A stretch of 64,000 nt of DNA from Elephas maximus indicus (taxonomy: Eukaryota > Chordata > Mammalia > Proboscidea > Elephantidae): assembly GCF_024166365.1 (NCBI RefSeq), contig NC_064835.1:60554607-60618606 (forward strand), in the 5' to 3' direction. Both the position numbers and the translations under genes were made by a program. Position 1 is the first letter of the stretch. Every line of letters begins with the position of its first letter. A model generated the notes under the pieces. The model did not search any database and was not told where the DNA came from. It worked only from the letters and a program-made list of their open reading frames with translations. Of this stretch, positions 21,646-33,150 are shown in pieces.

Positions 21646-24600
21646 ATGACAGCACTAAAAACTTACTTATCTATAATTACCCTGAATGTAAATGGACTAA
21701 ATGCACCAATAAAGAGACAGAGAGTCACAGACTGGATAAAGAAACACGATCCATCTATATGCTGCCTACAAGAGACACACCTTAGACTTAGAGACTCAAA
21801 TAAACTAAAACTCAAAGGATGGAAAAAAGTATATCAAGCAAACAATAAGCAAAAAAGAAGAGGAGTAGCAATATTAATTTCTGACAAAATAGACTTTAGA
21901 CTTAAATCCACCACAAAGGATAAAGAAGGACACTATATAATGATAAAAGGGACAATTGATCAGGAAGACATAACCATATTAAATATTTACGCACCCAATG
22001 ACAGGGCTGCAAGATACATAAATCAAATTTTAACAGAACTGAAAAGCGAGATAGATACCTCCACAATTATAGTAGGAGACTTCAACACACCACTTTCGGA
22101 GAAGGACAGGACATCCAGCAAGAAGCTCAACAGAGACACGGAAGATCTAATTACAACAATCAACCAACTTGACCTCATTGACTTATACAGAACTCTCCAC
22201 CCAACTGCTGCAAAATATACTTTTTTTTCCAGCGCACATGGAACATTCTCTAGAATAGACCACATATTAGGACATAAAACAAACCTTTGCAGAGTCCAAA
22301 ACATCGAAATATTACAAAGCATCTTCTCAGATCACAAGGCAATAAAACTAGAGATCAATAACAGAAAAACGAGGGAAAAGAAATCAAATACTTGGAAAAT
22401 GAACAATACCCTCCTGAAAAAAGACTGGGTTATAGAAGACATCAAGGAGGGAATAAGGAAATTCATAGAAAGCAACGAGAATGAAAATACTTCCTATCAA
22501 AACCTCTGGGACACAGCAAAAGCAGTGCTCAGAGGCCAATTTATATCAATAAATGCACACATACAAAAAGAAGAAAGAGCCAAAATCAGAGAACTGTCCC
22601 TACAACTTGAACAAATAGAAAGTGAGCAACAAAAGAATCCATCAGGCACCAGAAGAAAACAAATAATAAAAATTAGAGCTGAACTAAATGAATTAGAGAA
22701 CAGAAAAACAATTGAAAGAATTAACAAAGCCAAAAGCTGGTTCTTTGAAAAAATTAACAAAATTGATAAACCATTGGCTAGACTGACTAAAGAAATACAG
22801 GAAAGGAAACAAATAACCCGAATAAGAAATGAGAAGGACCACATCACAACAGAACCAAATGAAATTAAAAGAATCATTTCAGATTATTATGAAAAATTGT
22901 ACTCTAACAAATTTGAAAACCTAGAAGAAATGGATGAATTCCTGGAAAAACACTACCTACCTAAACTAACACATTCAGAAGTAGAACAACTAAATAGACC
23001 CATAACAAAAAAAGAGATTGAAACGGTAATCAAAAAACTCCCAACAAAAAAAAGTCCCGGCCCGGACGGCTTCACTGCAGAGTTCTACCAAATTTTCAGA
23101 GAAGAGTTAACACCACTACTACTAAAGGTATTCCAAAGCATAGAAAATGACGGAATACTACCCAACTCATTCTATGAAGCCACCATCTCCCTGATACCAA
23201 AACCAGGTAAAGACATTACAAAAAAAGAAAATTATAGACCTATATCCCTCATGAACATTGATGCAAAAATCCTCAACAAAATTCTAGCCAATAGAATCCA
23301 ACAACACATCAAAAAAATAATTCACCCTGATCAAGTGGGATTTATACCAGGTATGCAAGGCTGGTTTAATATCAGAAAAACCATTAATGTAATCCATCAC
23401 ATAAATAAAACAAAAGACAAAAACCACATGATCTTATCAATTGATGCAGAAAAGGCATTTGACAAAGTCCAACACCCATTCATGATAAAAACTCTTACCA
23501 AAATAGGAATTGAAGGAAAATTCCTCAACATAATAAAGGGCATCTATGCAAAGCCAACAGCCAATGTCACTCTAAATGGAGAGAACCTGAAAGCATTTCC
23601 CTTGAGAACGGGAACCAGACAAGGATGCCCTTTATCACCGCTCTTATTCAACATCGTGTTGGAAGTCTTAGCCAGGGCAATCAGGCTAGACAAAGAAATA
23701 AAAGGTATCCGGATTGGCAAGGAAGAAGTAAAGTTATCACTATTTGCAGATGACATGATTATATACACAGAAAACCCTAAGGAATCCTCCAGAAAACTAC
23801 TGAAACTAATAGAAGAGTTTGGCAGAGTCTCAGGTTATAAAATAAACATACAAAAATCACTTGGATTCCTCTACATCAACAAAAAGAACACCGAAGAGGA
23901 AATAACCAAATCAATACCATTCACAATAGCCCCCAAGAAGATAAGATACTTAGGAATAAATCTTACCAAGGATGTAAAAGACCTATACAAAGAAAACTAC
24001 AAAGCTCTACTACAAGAAATTCAAAAGGACATACTTAAGTGGAAAAACATACCTTGCTCATGGATAGGAAGACTTAACATAGTAAAAATGTCTATTCTAC
24101 CAAAAGCCATCTATACATTTAACGCACTTCCGATCCAAATTCCAATGTCATATTTTAAGGGGATAGAGAAACAAATCACCAATTTCATATGGAAGGGAAA
24201 GAAGCCCCGGATAAGCAAAGCACTACTGAAAAAGAAGAAGAAAGTGGGAGGCCTCACCTTACCTGACTTCAGAAACTATTATACAGCCACAGTAGTCAAA
24301 ACAGCCTGGTATTGGTACAACAACAGACACATAGACCAATGGAACAGAATTGAGAACCCAGACATAGATCCATCCACGTATGAGCAGCTGATATTTGACA
24401 AAGGACCAGTGTCAATTAACTGGGGAAAAGATAGCCTTTTTAACAAATGGTGCTGGCATAACTGGATATCCATTTGCAAAAAAATGAAACAGGACCCATA
24501 CCTCACACCATGCACAAAAACTAACTCCAAGTGGATCAAAGACCTAAACATAAAGACTAAAACGATAAAGATCATGGAAGAAAAAATTGGGACAACCCTA

Positions 24601-25461
24601 GGAGCCCTAATACAAGGTATAAACAGAATACAAAACATTACCAAAAATGATGAAGAGAAACCCGATAACTGGGAGCTCCTAAAAATCAAACACCTATGCT
24701 CATCTAAAGACTTCACCAAAAGAGTAAAAAGACCACCTACAGATTGGGAAAGAATTTTCAGCTATGACATCTCCGACCAGTGCCTGATCTCTAAAATCTA
24801 CATGATTCTGTCAAAACTCAACCACAAAAAGACAAACAACCCAATCAAGAAGTGGGCAAAGGATATGAACACACATTTCACTAAAGAAGATATTCAGGCA
24901 GCCAACAGATACATGAGAAAATGCTCTCGATCATTAGCCATTAGAGAAATGCAAATTAAAACTACGATGAGATTCCATCTCACACCAGCAAGGCTGGCAT
25001 TAATCCAAAAAACACAAAATAATAAATGTTGGAGAGGCTGCGGAGAGATTGGAACTCTCATACACTGCTGGTGGGAATGTAAAATGGTACAACCACTTTG
25101 GAAATCTATCTGGCGTTATCTTAAACAGTTAGAAATAGAACTACCATACAACCCAGAAATCCCACTCCTAGGAATATACCCTAGAGATACAAGAGCCTTC
25201 ATACAAACAGATATATGCACACCCATGTTTATTGCAGCTCTGTTTACAATAGCAAAAAGTTGGAAGCAACCAAGGTGTCCATCAACGGATGAATGGGTAA
25301 ATAAATTGTGGTATATTCACACAATGGAATACTACGCATCGATAAAGAACAGTGACGAATCTCTGAAACATTTCATAACATGGAGGAACCTGGAAGGCAT
25401 TATGCTGAGCGAAATTAGTCAGAGGCAAAAGGACAAATATTGTATAAGACCACTATTATAA
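21646..25461 (+). CDS. L1 ORF2 endonuclease-reverse transcriptase, intact
   Basis: A 1271-residue open frame (human ORF2p is about 1275). It nicks target DNA and reverse-transcribes L1 RNA onto the nick. The N-terminal apurinic-like endonuclease has N14, E43 (LQETHL), D145 and N147 (GDFNTP), D205 (IDHILGH) and H230 (SDHKAI), at the same numbers as in human. The RT has [10 protein letters not shown] near 471-480, D600 (SIDAEKAFD) and the catalytic F700-ADD with D702/D703. The C-terminal Cys/His segment reads [21 protein letters not shown] 21646 begins the usual short N-terminus before LNVNGLN. No stop or frameshift is seen. It is preceded by a 459-base spacer after ORF1. Confidence 0.97.
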   Translation: MTALKTYLSIITLNVNGLNAPIKRQRVTDWIKKHDPSICCLQETHLRLRDSNKLKLKGWKKVYQANNKQKRRGVAILISDKIDFRLKSTTKDKEGHYIMIKGTIDQEDITILNIYAPNDRAARYINQILTELKSEIDTSTIIVGDFNTPLSEKDRTSSKKLNRDTEDLITTINQLDLIDLYRTLHPTAAKYTFFSSAHGTFSRIDHILGHKTNLCRVQNIEILQSIFSDHKAIKLEINNRKTREKKSNTWKMNNTLLKKDWVIEDIKEGIRKFIESNENENTSYQNLWDTAKAVLRGQFISINAHIQKEERAKIRELSLQLEQIESEQQKNPSGTRRKQIIKIRAELNELENRKTIERINKAKSWFFEKINKIDKPLARLTKEIQERKQITRIRNEKDHITTEPNEIKRIISDYYEKLYSNKFENLEEMDEFLEKHYLPKLTHSEVEQLNRPITKKEIETVIKKLPTKKSPGPDGFTAEFYQIFREELTPLLLKVFQSIENDGILPNSFYEATISLIPKPGKDITKKENYRPISLMNIDAKILNKILANRIQQHIKKIIHPDQVGFIPGMQGWFNIRKTINVIHHINKTKDKNHMILSIDAEKAFDKVQHPFMIKTLTKIGIEGKFLNIIKGIYAKPTANVTLNGENLKAFPLRTGTRQGCPLSPLLFNIVLEVLARAIRLDKEIKGIRIGKEEVKLSLFADDMIIYTENPKESSRKLLKLIEEFGRVSGYKINIQKSLGFLYINKKNTEEEITKSIPFTIAPKKIRYLGINLTKDVKDLYKENYKALLQEIQKDILKWKNIPCSWIGRLNIVKMSILPKAIYTFNALPIQIPMSYFKGIEKQITNFIWKGKKPRISKALLKKKKKVGGLTLPDFRNYYTATVVKTAWYWYNNRHIDQWNRIENPDIDPSTYEQLIFDKGPVSINWGKDSLFNKWCWHNWISICKKMKQDPYLTPCTKTNSKWIKDLNIKTKTIKIMEEKIGTTLGALIQGINRIQNITKNDEEKPDNWELLKIKHLCSSKDFTKRVKRPPTDWERIFSYDISDQCLISKIYMILSKLNHKKTNNPIKKWAKDMNTHFTKEDIQAANRYMRKCSRSLAIREMQIKTTMRFHLTPARLALIQKTQNNKCWRGCGEIGTLIHCWWECKMVQPLWKSIWRYLKQLEIELPYNPEIPLLGIYPRDTRAFIQTDICTPMFIAALFTIAKSWKQPRCPSTDEWVNKLWYIHTMEYYASIKNSDESLKHFITWRNLEGIMLSEISQRQKDKYCIRPLL

Positions 25462-26473
25462 GATCTTGAGAAATAGTAAACCTGAGAAGAACACATACTT
25501 TTGTGGTTACGAGGGGGGGAGGGAGGGAGGGTGGGAGAGGGTTTTTTATTGATTAATCAGTAGATAAGAACTGCTTTAGGTGAAGGGAAAGACAACACTC
25601 AATACATGGAAGGCCAGCTCAATTGGACTGGACCAAAAGCAAAGAAGTTTCCGGGATAAAATGAATGCTTCAAAGGTCAGCGGAGCAAGCGCGGGGGTCT
25701 GGGGAACATGGTTTGCGGGGACTTCTAAGTCAACTGGCAAAATAATTCTATTATGAAATCATTCTGCATCCCACTTCGAAATGTGGCGTCTGGGGTCTTA
25801 AATGCTAACAAGCAGCCATCTAAGATGCAGCAATTGGTCTCAACCCACCTGGAGCAAAGGAAAATGAAGAACACCAAGCCCACATGACAACTAAGAGCCC
25901 AAGAGACAGAAAGGGCCACATGAACCAGAGACCTACATCATCCTGAGACCAGAAGAACTAGTTGGTGCCCGGCCACAATCGATGACTGCCCTGACAGGGA
26001 GCTCAGCAGAGGACCCCTGAGGGAGCAGGAGATCAGTGGGATGCAGACCCCAAATTCTCATAACAAGACCAAACTTAATGGTCTGACTGAGACTGGAGGA
26101 ATCCCGGCGGCCATGCTCCCCAGACCTTCAGCTGACACAGGACAGGAACCATCCCCGAAGACAACTCTTCAGAAATGAAAGGGACTGGTCAGCGGGTGGG
26201 AGAGAGATGCTGATGAAGAGTGAGCTAATTATATCAGGTGGACACTTGAGATTGTGTTGGCAACTCTTGCCTGGAGGGGGGATGGGAGGATAGAGAGAGA
26301 GGGAAGCCGGCAAAATTGTCAAGAAAGGAGAGACTGAAAGGGCTGACTCAAGACGGGGAGAGTAAGTGGGAGTAGGGAGTGAGATGTATGTAAACTTATA
26401 TGTGACAGACTGATTGGATTTGTAAACGTTCACTTGAAGCTTAATAAAAGTTATTATAAAAAAAAAAAAAAAA
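25462..26473 (+). other. Young L1 3' UTR with G-tract and poly(A) signal
   Basis: Starts after the ORF2 stop. A run of GGG blocks at 25513-25541 (gaggggggg, then gggaggg repeats, gtggg, gaggg) can form a G-quadruplex, a recurring feature of mammalian L1 3' UTRs. AATAAA lies at 26443-26448, about 10 bases before the A tail. The same UTR, without the ORFs, is found in the truncated copies at 17800, 57530 and 61889. Confidence 0.85.
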
Positions 26474-26487
26474 AAAAGATTTCACCA

Positions 26488-28227
26488 AAAGAATAAAAAG
26501 ACAACCTACAAACTGTGAAAAAAAATTTGGCTATGACAATTCTGACAAAGGTCTAATCTCTAAGATCTATAGGAAAACCCAACACCTCTACAACAAAAAG
26601 ACAAATAATCTGATTAAAAAATGGGCAAAGGATATGAACAGACACTTCACCAAAGAAGACATTCAGAAGGCAAACAGACACATGAGGAAATTTTGGTGAT
26701 CAGTAGCCATTGGAGAAATGCAAATTAAAACTACAGTGAGATACCATCTCACCCTGACATTACTGGCACAAATTTAAAAAAAAAATAGAAAATAAATGTT
26801 GGAGAGGCTGCAAGGAGACTGGAATTTTATGCAATACTGGAGGGAATACAAAATGGTTCAACCACTATGGAAAATGATATGGCACTTTCTTAAAAAACTA
26901 AAAGGAGAAATTCCATATGATCCAGCAATTCCACCCCTAGGAATATATCCTAGAGAAATAAAAGCCATCACATAAATAGATATATGCACCCCATGTTCCT
27001 TGCAGCATTATTCACAATAGCCAAAAGATAGAAACAATCTAAGGGCCCATCAACAGATAAATGGATAAATTATGGTACATACACACAATGGGATACTACA
27101 GAACAATAAAAAACAATGGTGAATCTGGGAAACATCTCACAATATGGATGAATCTGGAGGGGATTATGCTAAATGAAATAAGTCAATCACAAAAGAACAA
27201 ATATTGTATGAGACCACTATAATAAAAACTCGAGAAATTGTTTAACAAAACACTCAAAAAAACTTTGATGGTTATGAGGAAGGGGAGGATTAAGGAGGGG
27301 AAATCAATAACTAGATAGTAGGTTGATAAGTGGTAGCTTTGGTAAAGGGAAAGACAGTAGACAGTATAGGCATTGTCAGCACAACTTGACCAAGACAAAA
27401 TAATAGAGGCTTTTTAGATACAACCAAACACCTTGAGGGACTGAGTCACTGGGTCTAGGGCTCGGAACCATGGTCTCAGGGGACATCTAGGTCAATTGGC
27501 ATAACATAGTTCATAAACAAAAGTTCTACATCCTACTTTGGTGAGTAGCACCTGGGGGTCTTAAAAGCTTGCAAGCGGCCATCTAAGATACATCTACTGG
27601 TTCCATCCCATCCAGAGCAAAGGAGAATGAAGAAAACCAAAGGCAAAAGGGAAATATTGGTCCAAAGGACTAATGGAGCACAAGTACCACAGCCTCCACC
27701 AGCCTGAGCCCTGAAGAACTAGATGGTGCCCAACTACCACCATGGACTACTCTGACAGGAATCATAATCTGTCCCTGACAGAGCAGAAGAAAAATGCAGA
27801 ACAAAATTCAAATTCACAAAACGAAGACCAGACCTACTGGTCTGACAGAGACTAGAAGACCCCAAGACTATGGCCTTCTGATACTCTTTTAACTCAGAAC
27901 TGAAATACTCCTGAAGTTCATCCTTCAGCCAAAGATTAGACAGGTATATAAAACAAACAATAACACACGTGAAGACAGTGCTTCTTAGTTCAGTCATGTA
28001 TATGAGGCCAAATGGACAACACCTGCCCAAAAGTAAAGATGAGAAGACAGGAAGGGACAGGAAAACAAGATGCATGGAAATGGGGAACCAGGGTGCAGAA
28101 GGGGAGAATGTTGACCCACCACAGGGAAAGTAACCAATGCCACAAAACAACTTGTGTATAAATTGTTGAATAAGAAACTAATTTGTTCTGTAAACCTTCA
28201 CCTAAAAAAAAAAAAAAAAAAACGATA
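26488..28227 (+). pseudogene. L1 copy 3: ORF2 C-terminus and 3' UTR
   Basis: Old L1 ORF2 resumes directly after the second copy of the young L1's target-site duplication. It covers the Cys-rich region (near 26800-26830) and ORF2 end (about 27220), with many stops. The 3' UTR continues to an A run at 28204-28222. It is part of copy 3 and shows how far that copy has diverged from the young L1. Confidence 0.85.
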
Positions 28228-28314
28228 AAAAAAAATTATGCAAAGTGAAATAAGCCATTCACAAAAGGACAAATACTGTATGATTTCACTTATATGAAAT
28301 GTATAGACTAGGCA
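28228..28314 (+). mobile_element. L1 ORF2-end fragment, right part
   Basis: Continues the fragment begun at 14494: 'aaagtgaaataagccattc', 'ggacaaatactgtatgattt', 'cttatatgaaatgtatagac'. It is the inverted counterpart of minus-strand L1 sequence at 28359-28440, with about 45 bases between the arms. Confidence 0.7.
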
Positions 28315-28315
28315 G

Positions 28316-28560
28316 TCCCAACCCCTAGTAGCCTCTAAGCTACTTTCTGTGTCTATGAATTTGCATAGTCTATAAATTTCATATAAGTAGAATCATACAG
28401 TATTTGCCCTTTGTGTCCGGCTTTTATCACTTAGCATAATATTTTAAGGCTCATCCATGTTGTAGAGTAGAACTTCATTCTTTTTTATGGTTGAATAATA
28501 TTCCTTTGTATGTATATACCATATTTTATTTATCTACTCATCATGAATCCACTAGCCATT
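28316..28560 (-). mobile_element. Old L1M 3' region, minus strand (right half)
   Basis: Reverse complement of the L1M ORF2-end and 3' UTR start. It contains 'tttcatataagtagaatcat', 'ttatcacttagcataatatt' and 'ggttgaataatattcctttg'. Joins logically to 14290 once the intervening 14 kb of insertions is removed. Confidence 0.75.
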
Positions 28561-28566
28561 CCTTTG

Positions 28567-28627
28567 AAACCCTGTGGGGCATTTCTAATAGGGTGGCTAT
28601 GAGTCAGAATCGACTCGACAACACACG
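28567..28627 (+). mobile_element. AfroSINE 3' part
   Basis: Has 'tttgaaaccctgtggggca', then the tail 'ggctatgagtcagaatcgac' and tcgac. The tRNA-like head is missing. It sits at the edge of the old L1M. Confidence 0.7.
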
Positions 28628-28649
28628 ACAGTAAAATAGGAATAAAGCC

Positions 28650-29045
28650 TTCACCTGTCTTTTAGTTTGTCATTTTTGTGGTGACTTGCATGTTGCTATG
28701 ATGCTGGAAGCTATACTACTGGTATTTTAAATACCAGCAGGGTTACCCATGGTGAACAGATGTCAGTAGAGCTTCTCCACTAGACAGACTAGGGAGAAAG
28801 GCTTGGCAACCCACCCTCAAAAATGAGTGATGAAAAACCTATGGATCACAACAGAATATGGTCCAATATCATGCTGGAAGAGGAACCCCTTATACTGGAA
28901 GGCACTCAAATGCACAGTGGCTTTGACAGTGGGCTGAAGCATACCAACGACCACAAAGATGGTACAGGATCAGGCAACATTTTGTTCTATTGTACGTGGG
29001 GTCGCCATGAGTCAGAACCAACTCAAGGGCACCTCACAACGCAAT
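28650..29045 (+). mobile_element. Internally deleted BovB (5' UTR plus 3' tail)
   Basis: The left part (to about 28915) matches the 5' end of the long BovB at 59805 ('tgatgctggaagctata', 'aaataccagcaggg', 'ggaaggcactcaaa'). It then jumps directly to the BovB 3' end ('acagtggctttgacagtggg', 'agatggtacaggatcaggca', 'gtcgccatgagtcagaacca'). The whole coding region of about 2.8 kb is absent. It may be a non-autonomous BovB derivative. Confidence 0.75.
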
Positions 29046-30335
29046 ACGAATAAAAAGAGACTTTTTTAAGAGCATTACAAAAATGTACCAGTATAAAGGT
29101 AGCTACTAGAAAAAAATATTTCTAAATAACAAAATAATTTTTAAAGCAGACCGTATAGAGAAATACACCAATGTAAAATAAAAACATACAGTAATACAAC
29201 ATAAAATAATTTGAGAGACTTGAGACCAAACCTACCAGTAATATCATCAAAACTAAATAGCTTGAAGTCACCTTAAAAGAAAACAGTCCTCACACTGGCT
29301 CATAAAGAGAAACTCAATACTTTGTAATATGTAAGAGGCAGACGTGAAACAAAGTGATTCAGAAAGGATAACCCTAAAGGCATGGGCAAAGCAACATCAG
29401 CTAAATGCAAACAAAAAGAACACAGAGCTTGAGAACCGGGTATTAGGCGAGGCGGAATTCATTCCAAAAAAGCATTAACTGAGACAAAGAAAGATATTTT
29501 ACAGTTCAGCACTGAAGGCGTAAGAGTTATAAATATCAATGTACCAAAATCGTACTGCAACTATCCTCATAAACACAACAGGAGATACAAGAAGAAATCA
29601 AAGACCCACTCTACCAATAGAAGACTAACCCGCAATTCTCAGTTCAAGGCAAGAAAATGGACACAAAAAAGATAAGTGCACGAAAAAATTCATTAAAATG
29701 ACCCTACATAAAATCGTACAGAAACTTCAGAAAAGTGTTATAATATAAAATATTCTCTGAACATAATGCAACAATGTCAGGAAATAACAGTAAAATGTTT
29801 AAGTTTCTTCCACCTAAAAACTACTTTTAAAAGCTGTTTTTTAAAAACCTCCTGGGTGAAAGAGTAAATGGAAACCAAAGTTGCAGAATTTCTAAAATAT
29901 AATGATATATAAAACACTATCAGAATTTATTGGATAAAATAAAAGCAATTCATAGCCTTAAATACCTTAGGTCAATTTAAAAAAGTGAAAGAATCAAAGT
30001 AAATGAATTAAATTTCCAACTCAAAATGCCAGAAAAGGAACAACAAAATAAAGCAAAATAAGAACACCAAAGAAAATCATAAAGATTAAAGAAGCAATTA
30101 GCAAGGTAGAAAAATAAAACTAATAAATACACAAATAAAAATGCTAGTTTAAAACATACACCAAAAAATAGACAAACCACAGCCAAATCTAATGAAGAGC
30201 ACAAACATGCAAATAAAAAACTACAAGGGGAAATCAACCCTCGAAAGACAGGAAGTTTAAAATATCAGAAGAGGTTACTTTGAAAACCTAGATGAAGTGG
30301 ATAATTTCCTAGGAAAATACAGTTCACCAAAATTG
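29046..30335 (+). pseudogene. Very old L1 ORF2 relic, EN to early RT
   Basis: A-rich, heavily decayed L1-like coding sequence. The recognisable pieces resemble the endonuclease end (EHNATMSGNNSK near 29760, compare [12 protein letters not shown] in the intact ORF2) and the segment before the RT core (YFENLDEVDNFLGKY near 30277, compare [15 protein letters not shown]). The left end is uncertain; nothing clear is seen before about 29240. The MLT1-like LTR at 30340 interrupts it. Confidence 0.6.
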
Positions 30336-30339
30336 ACCC

Positions 30340-30890
30340 CTGTGGTGATTTTAAAATATGTCTTCAAATTCTCTGATACTCAAGAGGTAGAGATTAATTT
30401 CTCTGCCTTTGGTTGTGGGCTGTGACTTGCTTCTAACGAATATGACAGAAATGATGGAGTGTATCTTCCCAGGGTTGATCATGAAAGAGATTGTAGCTTT
30501 TGTCTTTCTCACTTTTTAACTGCTCCCTCTGGAGAAAGCTGGCTGACATGTCTTGAGGACCCTAAAGCAGCCCTACGGAGAGGTTCATGTATGTGGCAAG
30601 GAAACGAGGCCTCCTATCAACACCCAGCACTGACTTGCCATGAGTGTTAGTGAGCCACTTTGGAAGCAGATCCTTCAGCCTTATTCAGTCAGGCCTGCCT
30701 ATAACTACAGTCCCGGCCGATATCTTGCTCCAGTAACCTCACAGGAGATTCTGGGCAAAAATTACCCAGCTAAGCTGCTCCTCAAATTCGAGACCTACAG
30801 AAATTGTGTGGGATTGTAAAAGTTTATTTTTTAAGCCACTAAATTTGAGGTAATTTATTACACAGCAAAAGATAACTAACTACACCTTCT
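30340..30890 (+). mobile_element. MLT1-type (MaLR) LTR
   Basis: The 3' half is diagnostic for MaLR/MLT1 LTRs: 'cccagctaagctgctcctc', 'gacctacagaaattgtgtg', 'tttttaagccactaaattt' and the end 'cagcaaaagataactaacta'. The 5' half has 'gggctgtgacttgcttctaa', also typical. No internal gag-like sequence is seen, so it is a solo LTR sitting in old L1 sequence. Confidence 0.75.
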
Positions 30891-31290
30891 CCTTATCTGA
30901 CATTTCGAATCAATGACAATAGTAAAAAATCTACTATATGACGAATTTGTGCATTAATGATGTACGTCTGGCAGTAATGAATGCCAAGGTGCGAGGTGAG
31001 AGTAATGCTGGCTGTGATGATTAAGGTCATGTGCCACCCTGAGTGGGCCATGCTACAGTGGTTTAGCAGTTATGCAGTGATGCAGTTTGGCAGTTGTATA
31101 ATGTGTAACTTGACAGTTACATAATGATGTAGTCTTCCTCCATTTTGTGATCTGATGTGATTATCCTCCATTTTCACATAATGCTGATTTTGCATAACGA
31201 CCTGGTCTTTAGAACCTAACCATGTCAATAAGTGAGGAAAGGGTATAATACAATCCTAGGAAGAATAGAAAAAAATTTTTTAATTTCCAT
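30891..31290. other. Possible second LTR fragment; family unknown
   Basis: Contains 'cctccattttgtgatctgat', which is also present in the LTR at 2908 ('cctctattttgtgatctgat'), and 'cctaaccatgtcaataagtg'. This suggests an ERVL-related LTR, but no ends could be fixed. Confidence 0.35.
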
Positions 31291-31525
31291 AAAAGAAATA
31301 TAAAAAGTTGTCAAATAAACAGCCCAAACAAAAAGCACCAAGTCAAGATGATTTCACAGAAGACTTCTATCATACCTTGTTTCAGAGTACAGAAAAAGAT
31401 GAAAATTTTCTAAATCATTTTTATAGAACAAATACAACACTGATGACTAAACCTGAAAAAGATCTCACAAAAATGAAAACCATAGACAATACCATTAAAA
31501 ATATCCTAAATAAAATAAATTAGGT
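31291..31525 (+). pseudogene. Old L1 ORF2 relic, RT segment
   Basis: One frame reads KAPSQDDFTEDFYHTLFQ, then FLNHFYRTNTTLMTKPEKD. This corresponds to [16 protein letters not shown] ... [17 protein letters not shown] of the intact ORF2. It is the likely continuation of the relic at 29046-30335, separated by the LTRs. Confidence 0.75.
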
Positions 31526-32639
31526 AATAGATAATATTATTGTATCAGTCAAATTCCTTGGGTGTAACAGAAATATTTTAGTTGTGTAGGAGAATGCCCT
31601 TGACCTTAGGACATGGGTTTTCAAACTTTAGAGTACATCACAATCAGCTGGAGGGTTTGTGAACATACAAATTGCACCCCTTCCCCACTTAGCATTCTTT
31701 TTCTCCTCTGTGTTTGATTCAGTAAGTCTAGGGTGGGGCCCAAGAATTCACATGAGCTAGATGGGATATAGTTCCATTGGGGTAGAGGAGCATGTGGGGA
31801 GAAGCCAAGGAGAATCTCTCAGGTTGCAACTAGCTTAGGCAGAGCTGGCCGGACAGCCCTCCATAAGAAGTGGCAGGATGATTTTCTCCTCGGTTCTCCA
31901 TTTCCGTATCTCTAATTTTTTTTTTCAATCAAGAAATTACTTGATAGTAAAAGAAGCTGAATAAAAGTTAAAAATTAAATATCATTCCAGGTTCTACTAT
32001 GGAGCCACATCTGAATCAGGTGGACCCAACCATCATTCTCCCAAGTCAAGAACTGGAGCTCAGAATGAGTAGATGCCGACTAGAGCCTTTTCAGAATTGT
32101 TCCTGAGTGTGAACTGATGTTGTCTCAGAGGTCTCAGCATCTTTCCAGATCCTGGCACTGGCCGCTCAGTGCTGGAGCCACTCAGCTGAGAGATAAGTGA
32201 GTTTCACAGTAATGCCTTATGAATAGCTGTACTTGCAGAACGTGAAGAGAAGGCAAAGCCCAAAAACCACTAGCCTTCTGAAGAGTCTCTGTAATGTCCA
32301 GAACCTTAGACATCACTCTCAGACTGGAGAAGGCTGAGAAAATGGCTCCATGTATTCAGGTTAACCATTTCCTTGAGCCACTCATTTTGTAAAACACAAT
32401 CTACCCCAGAGACTGTGGGAGAGAGGAAGCCATGATGCTCAGGGTGGCATGCCTGTAGCCACATCTGGGAGCCCATACAAACAAATAAGCAAACAAACTC
32501 TAAAGAATAAAACTAATTCCGTACAGAGAGGTTTGCAATATGACAGTTTGGTTATTTTCCAGGGGAAGCTTGTTTTCATAAGTGAAGGAAATCACTTCAG
32601 TCACAACTGATGGCATAGTACAGGTCTCCAGAGCATATT
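31526..32639. other. Mostly unrecognised; MER5-type DNA element inside
   Basis: At about 31610-31770 the + strand has 'gggttttcaaactttagagt', 'acaatcagctggagggttt', 'gattcagtaagtctagggtg' and 'gggcccaagaattcacatg', matching the MER5 family of hAT-Charlie non-autonomous DNA transposons (left part only). The rest shows no gene or named repeat. Confidence 0.6.
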
Positions 32640-33135
32640 CCTGATTTTCTAATTTTAGAGAATTTTCCATGTCACCTTTTATTTTTTCTTAATATTAAGG
32701 CAAAGTATATTCATCATAGAAGATTGGGGAGACTCTGAAAAGTGGAGAAAAAAAAACTTGTCTATGTGTGACTACTGTTAATATTTTGTTGGGTCTCTTC
32801 AGGCTTTTCTTTTCTTATGTAATATATGTAATAATTTTTACAGAACTGAGATTGAATTAGAGACACTGGTATCCTGCTGCTTTCAAAAAAATCTATTATA
32901 AGCATTTCCCACGACATTAAAATAATTTTGAAAATATGATTTTGAGTGGCTGGATCATGTTCCATTATAAGGATGTGGTATGAATTATTTAACCAAGCTT
33001 CTAACATTGAGCATTTAATTTGTTTTCATTATTTGCTATTATATATAAAGGTGCAATAAACTTTCCTAAACAAAAATCCCTGTGTACATCTCTGATTATT
33101 TCCGTAAGATAAAATCACTAGATAGGTATTCTTTT
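32640..33135 (-). mobile_element. Old L1 (L1ME-like) fragment, minus strand
   Basis: Antisense ORF2-end pattern: 'aatgattttgagtggctgg'-like sequence, 'gttccattataaggatgtgg', 'gaattatttaaccaagcttc', then 'ttgctattatatataaagg' and 'ctctgattatttccgtaag'. Strongly diverged; ends are approximate. Confidence 0.6.
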
Positions 33136-33150
33136 TAGGCTTTTAATACA

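Larger units (their letters stand above)
19128..26473 (+). mobile_element. Young full-length L1 retrotransposon
   Basis: A 7.35-kb L1 bounded by a perfect 14-bp target-site duplication. Order: GC-rich 5' UTR of 1.04 kb with monomer-like repeats, ORF1 (20169-21186, one frameshift), inter-ORF spacer of 459 bases, intact ORF2 (21646-25461), 3' UTR of about 1 kb with a G-run tract, AATAAA at 26443 and an A tail. It is far better preserved than the L1 it sits in. The identical duplications and open ORF2 suggest a recent insertion. ORF1 damage means it probably cannot move on its own, unless the frameshift is a sequencing error. Confidence 0.96.
14523..28227 (+). mobile_element. Old L1 (copy 3), host of nested L1s
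   Basis: Starts 'ggggcggagccaagatggc' and ends in a 3' UTR with an A run at about 28204-28222. Once the two nested elements (17800-18495 and 19128-26473) are removed, about 5.6 kb remains. Parts in order: 5' UTR with tandem repeats (to about 15650), ORF2 from within the endonuclease domain, and 3' UTR. ORF1 and the ORF2 start are missing. The flanking target-site duplication is diverged, consistent with an old insertion. Confidence 0.85.

Noticed and set aside
27734-28150. Minus-strand open frame of 138 codons
   Set aside because: Antisense to the 3' UTR of L1 copy 3; no motif and no matching frame in sister copies.
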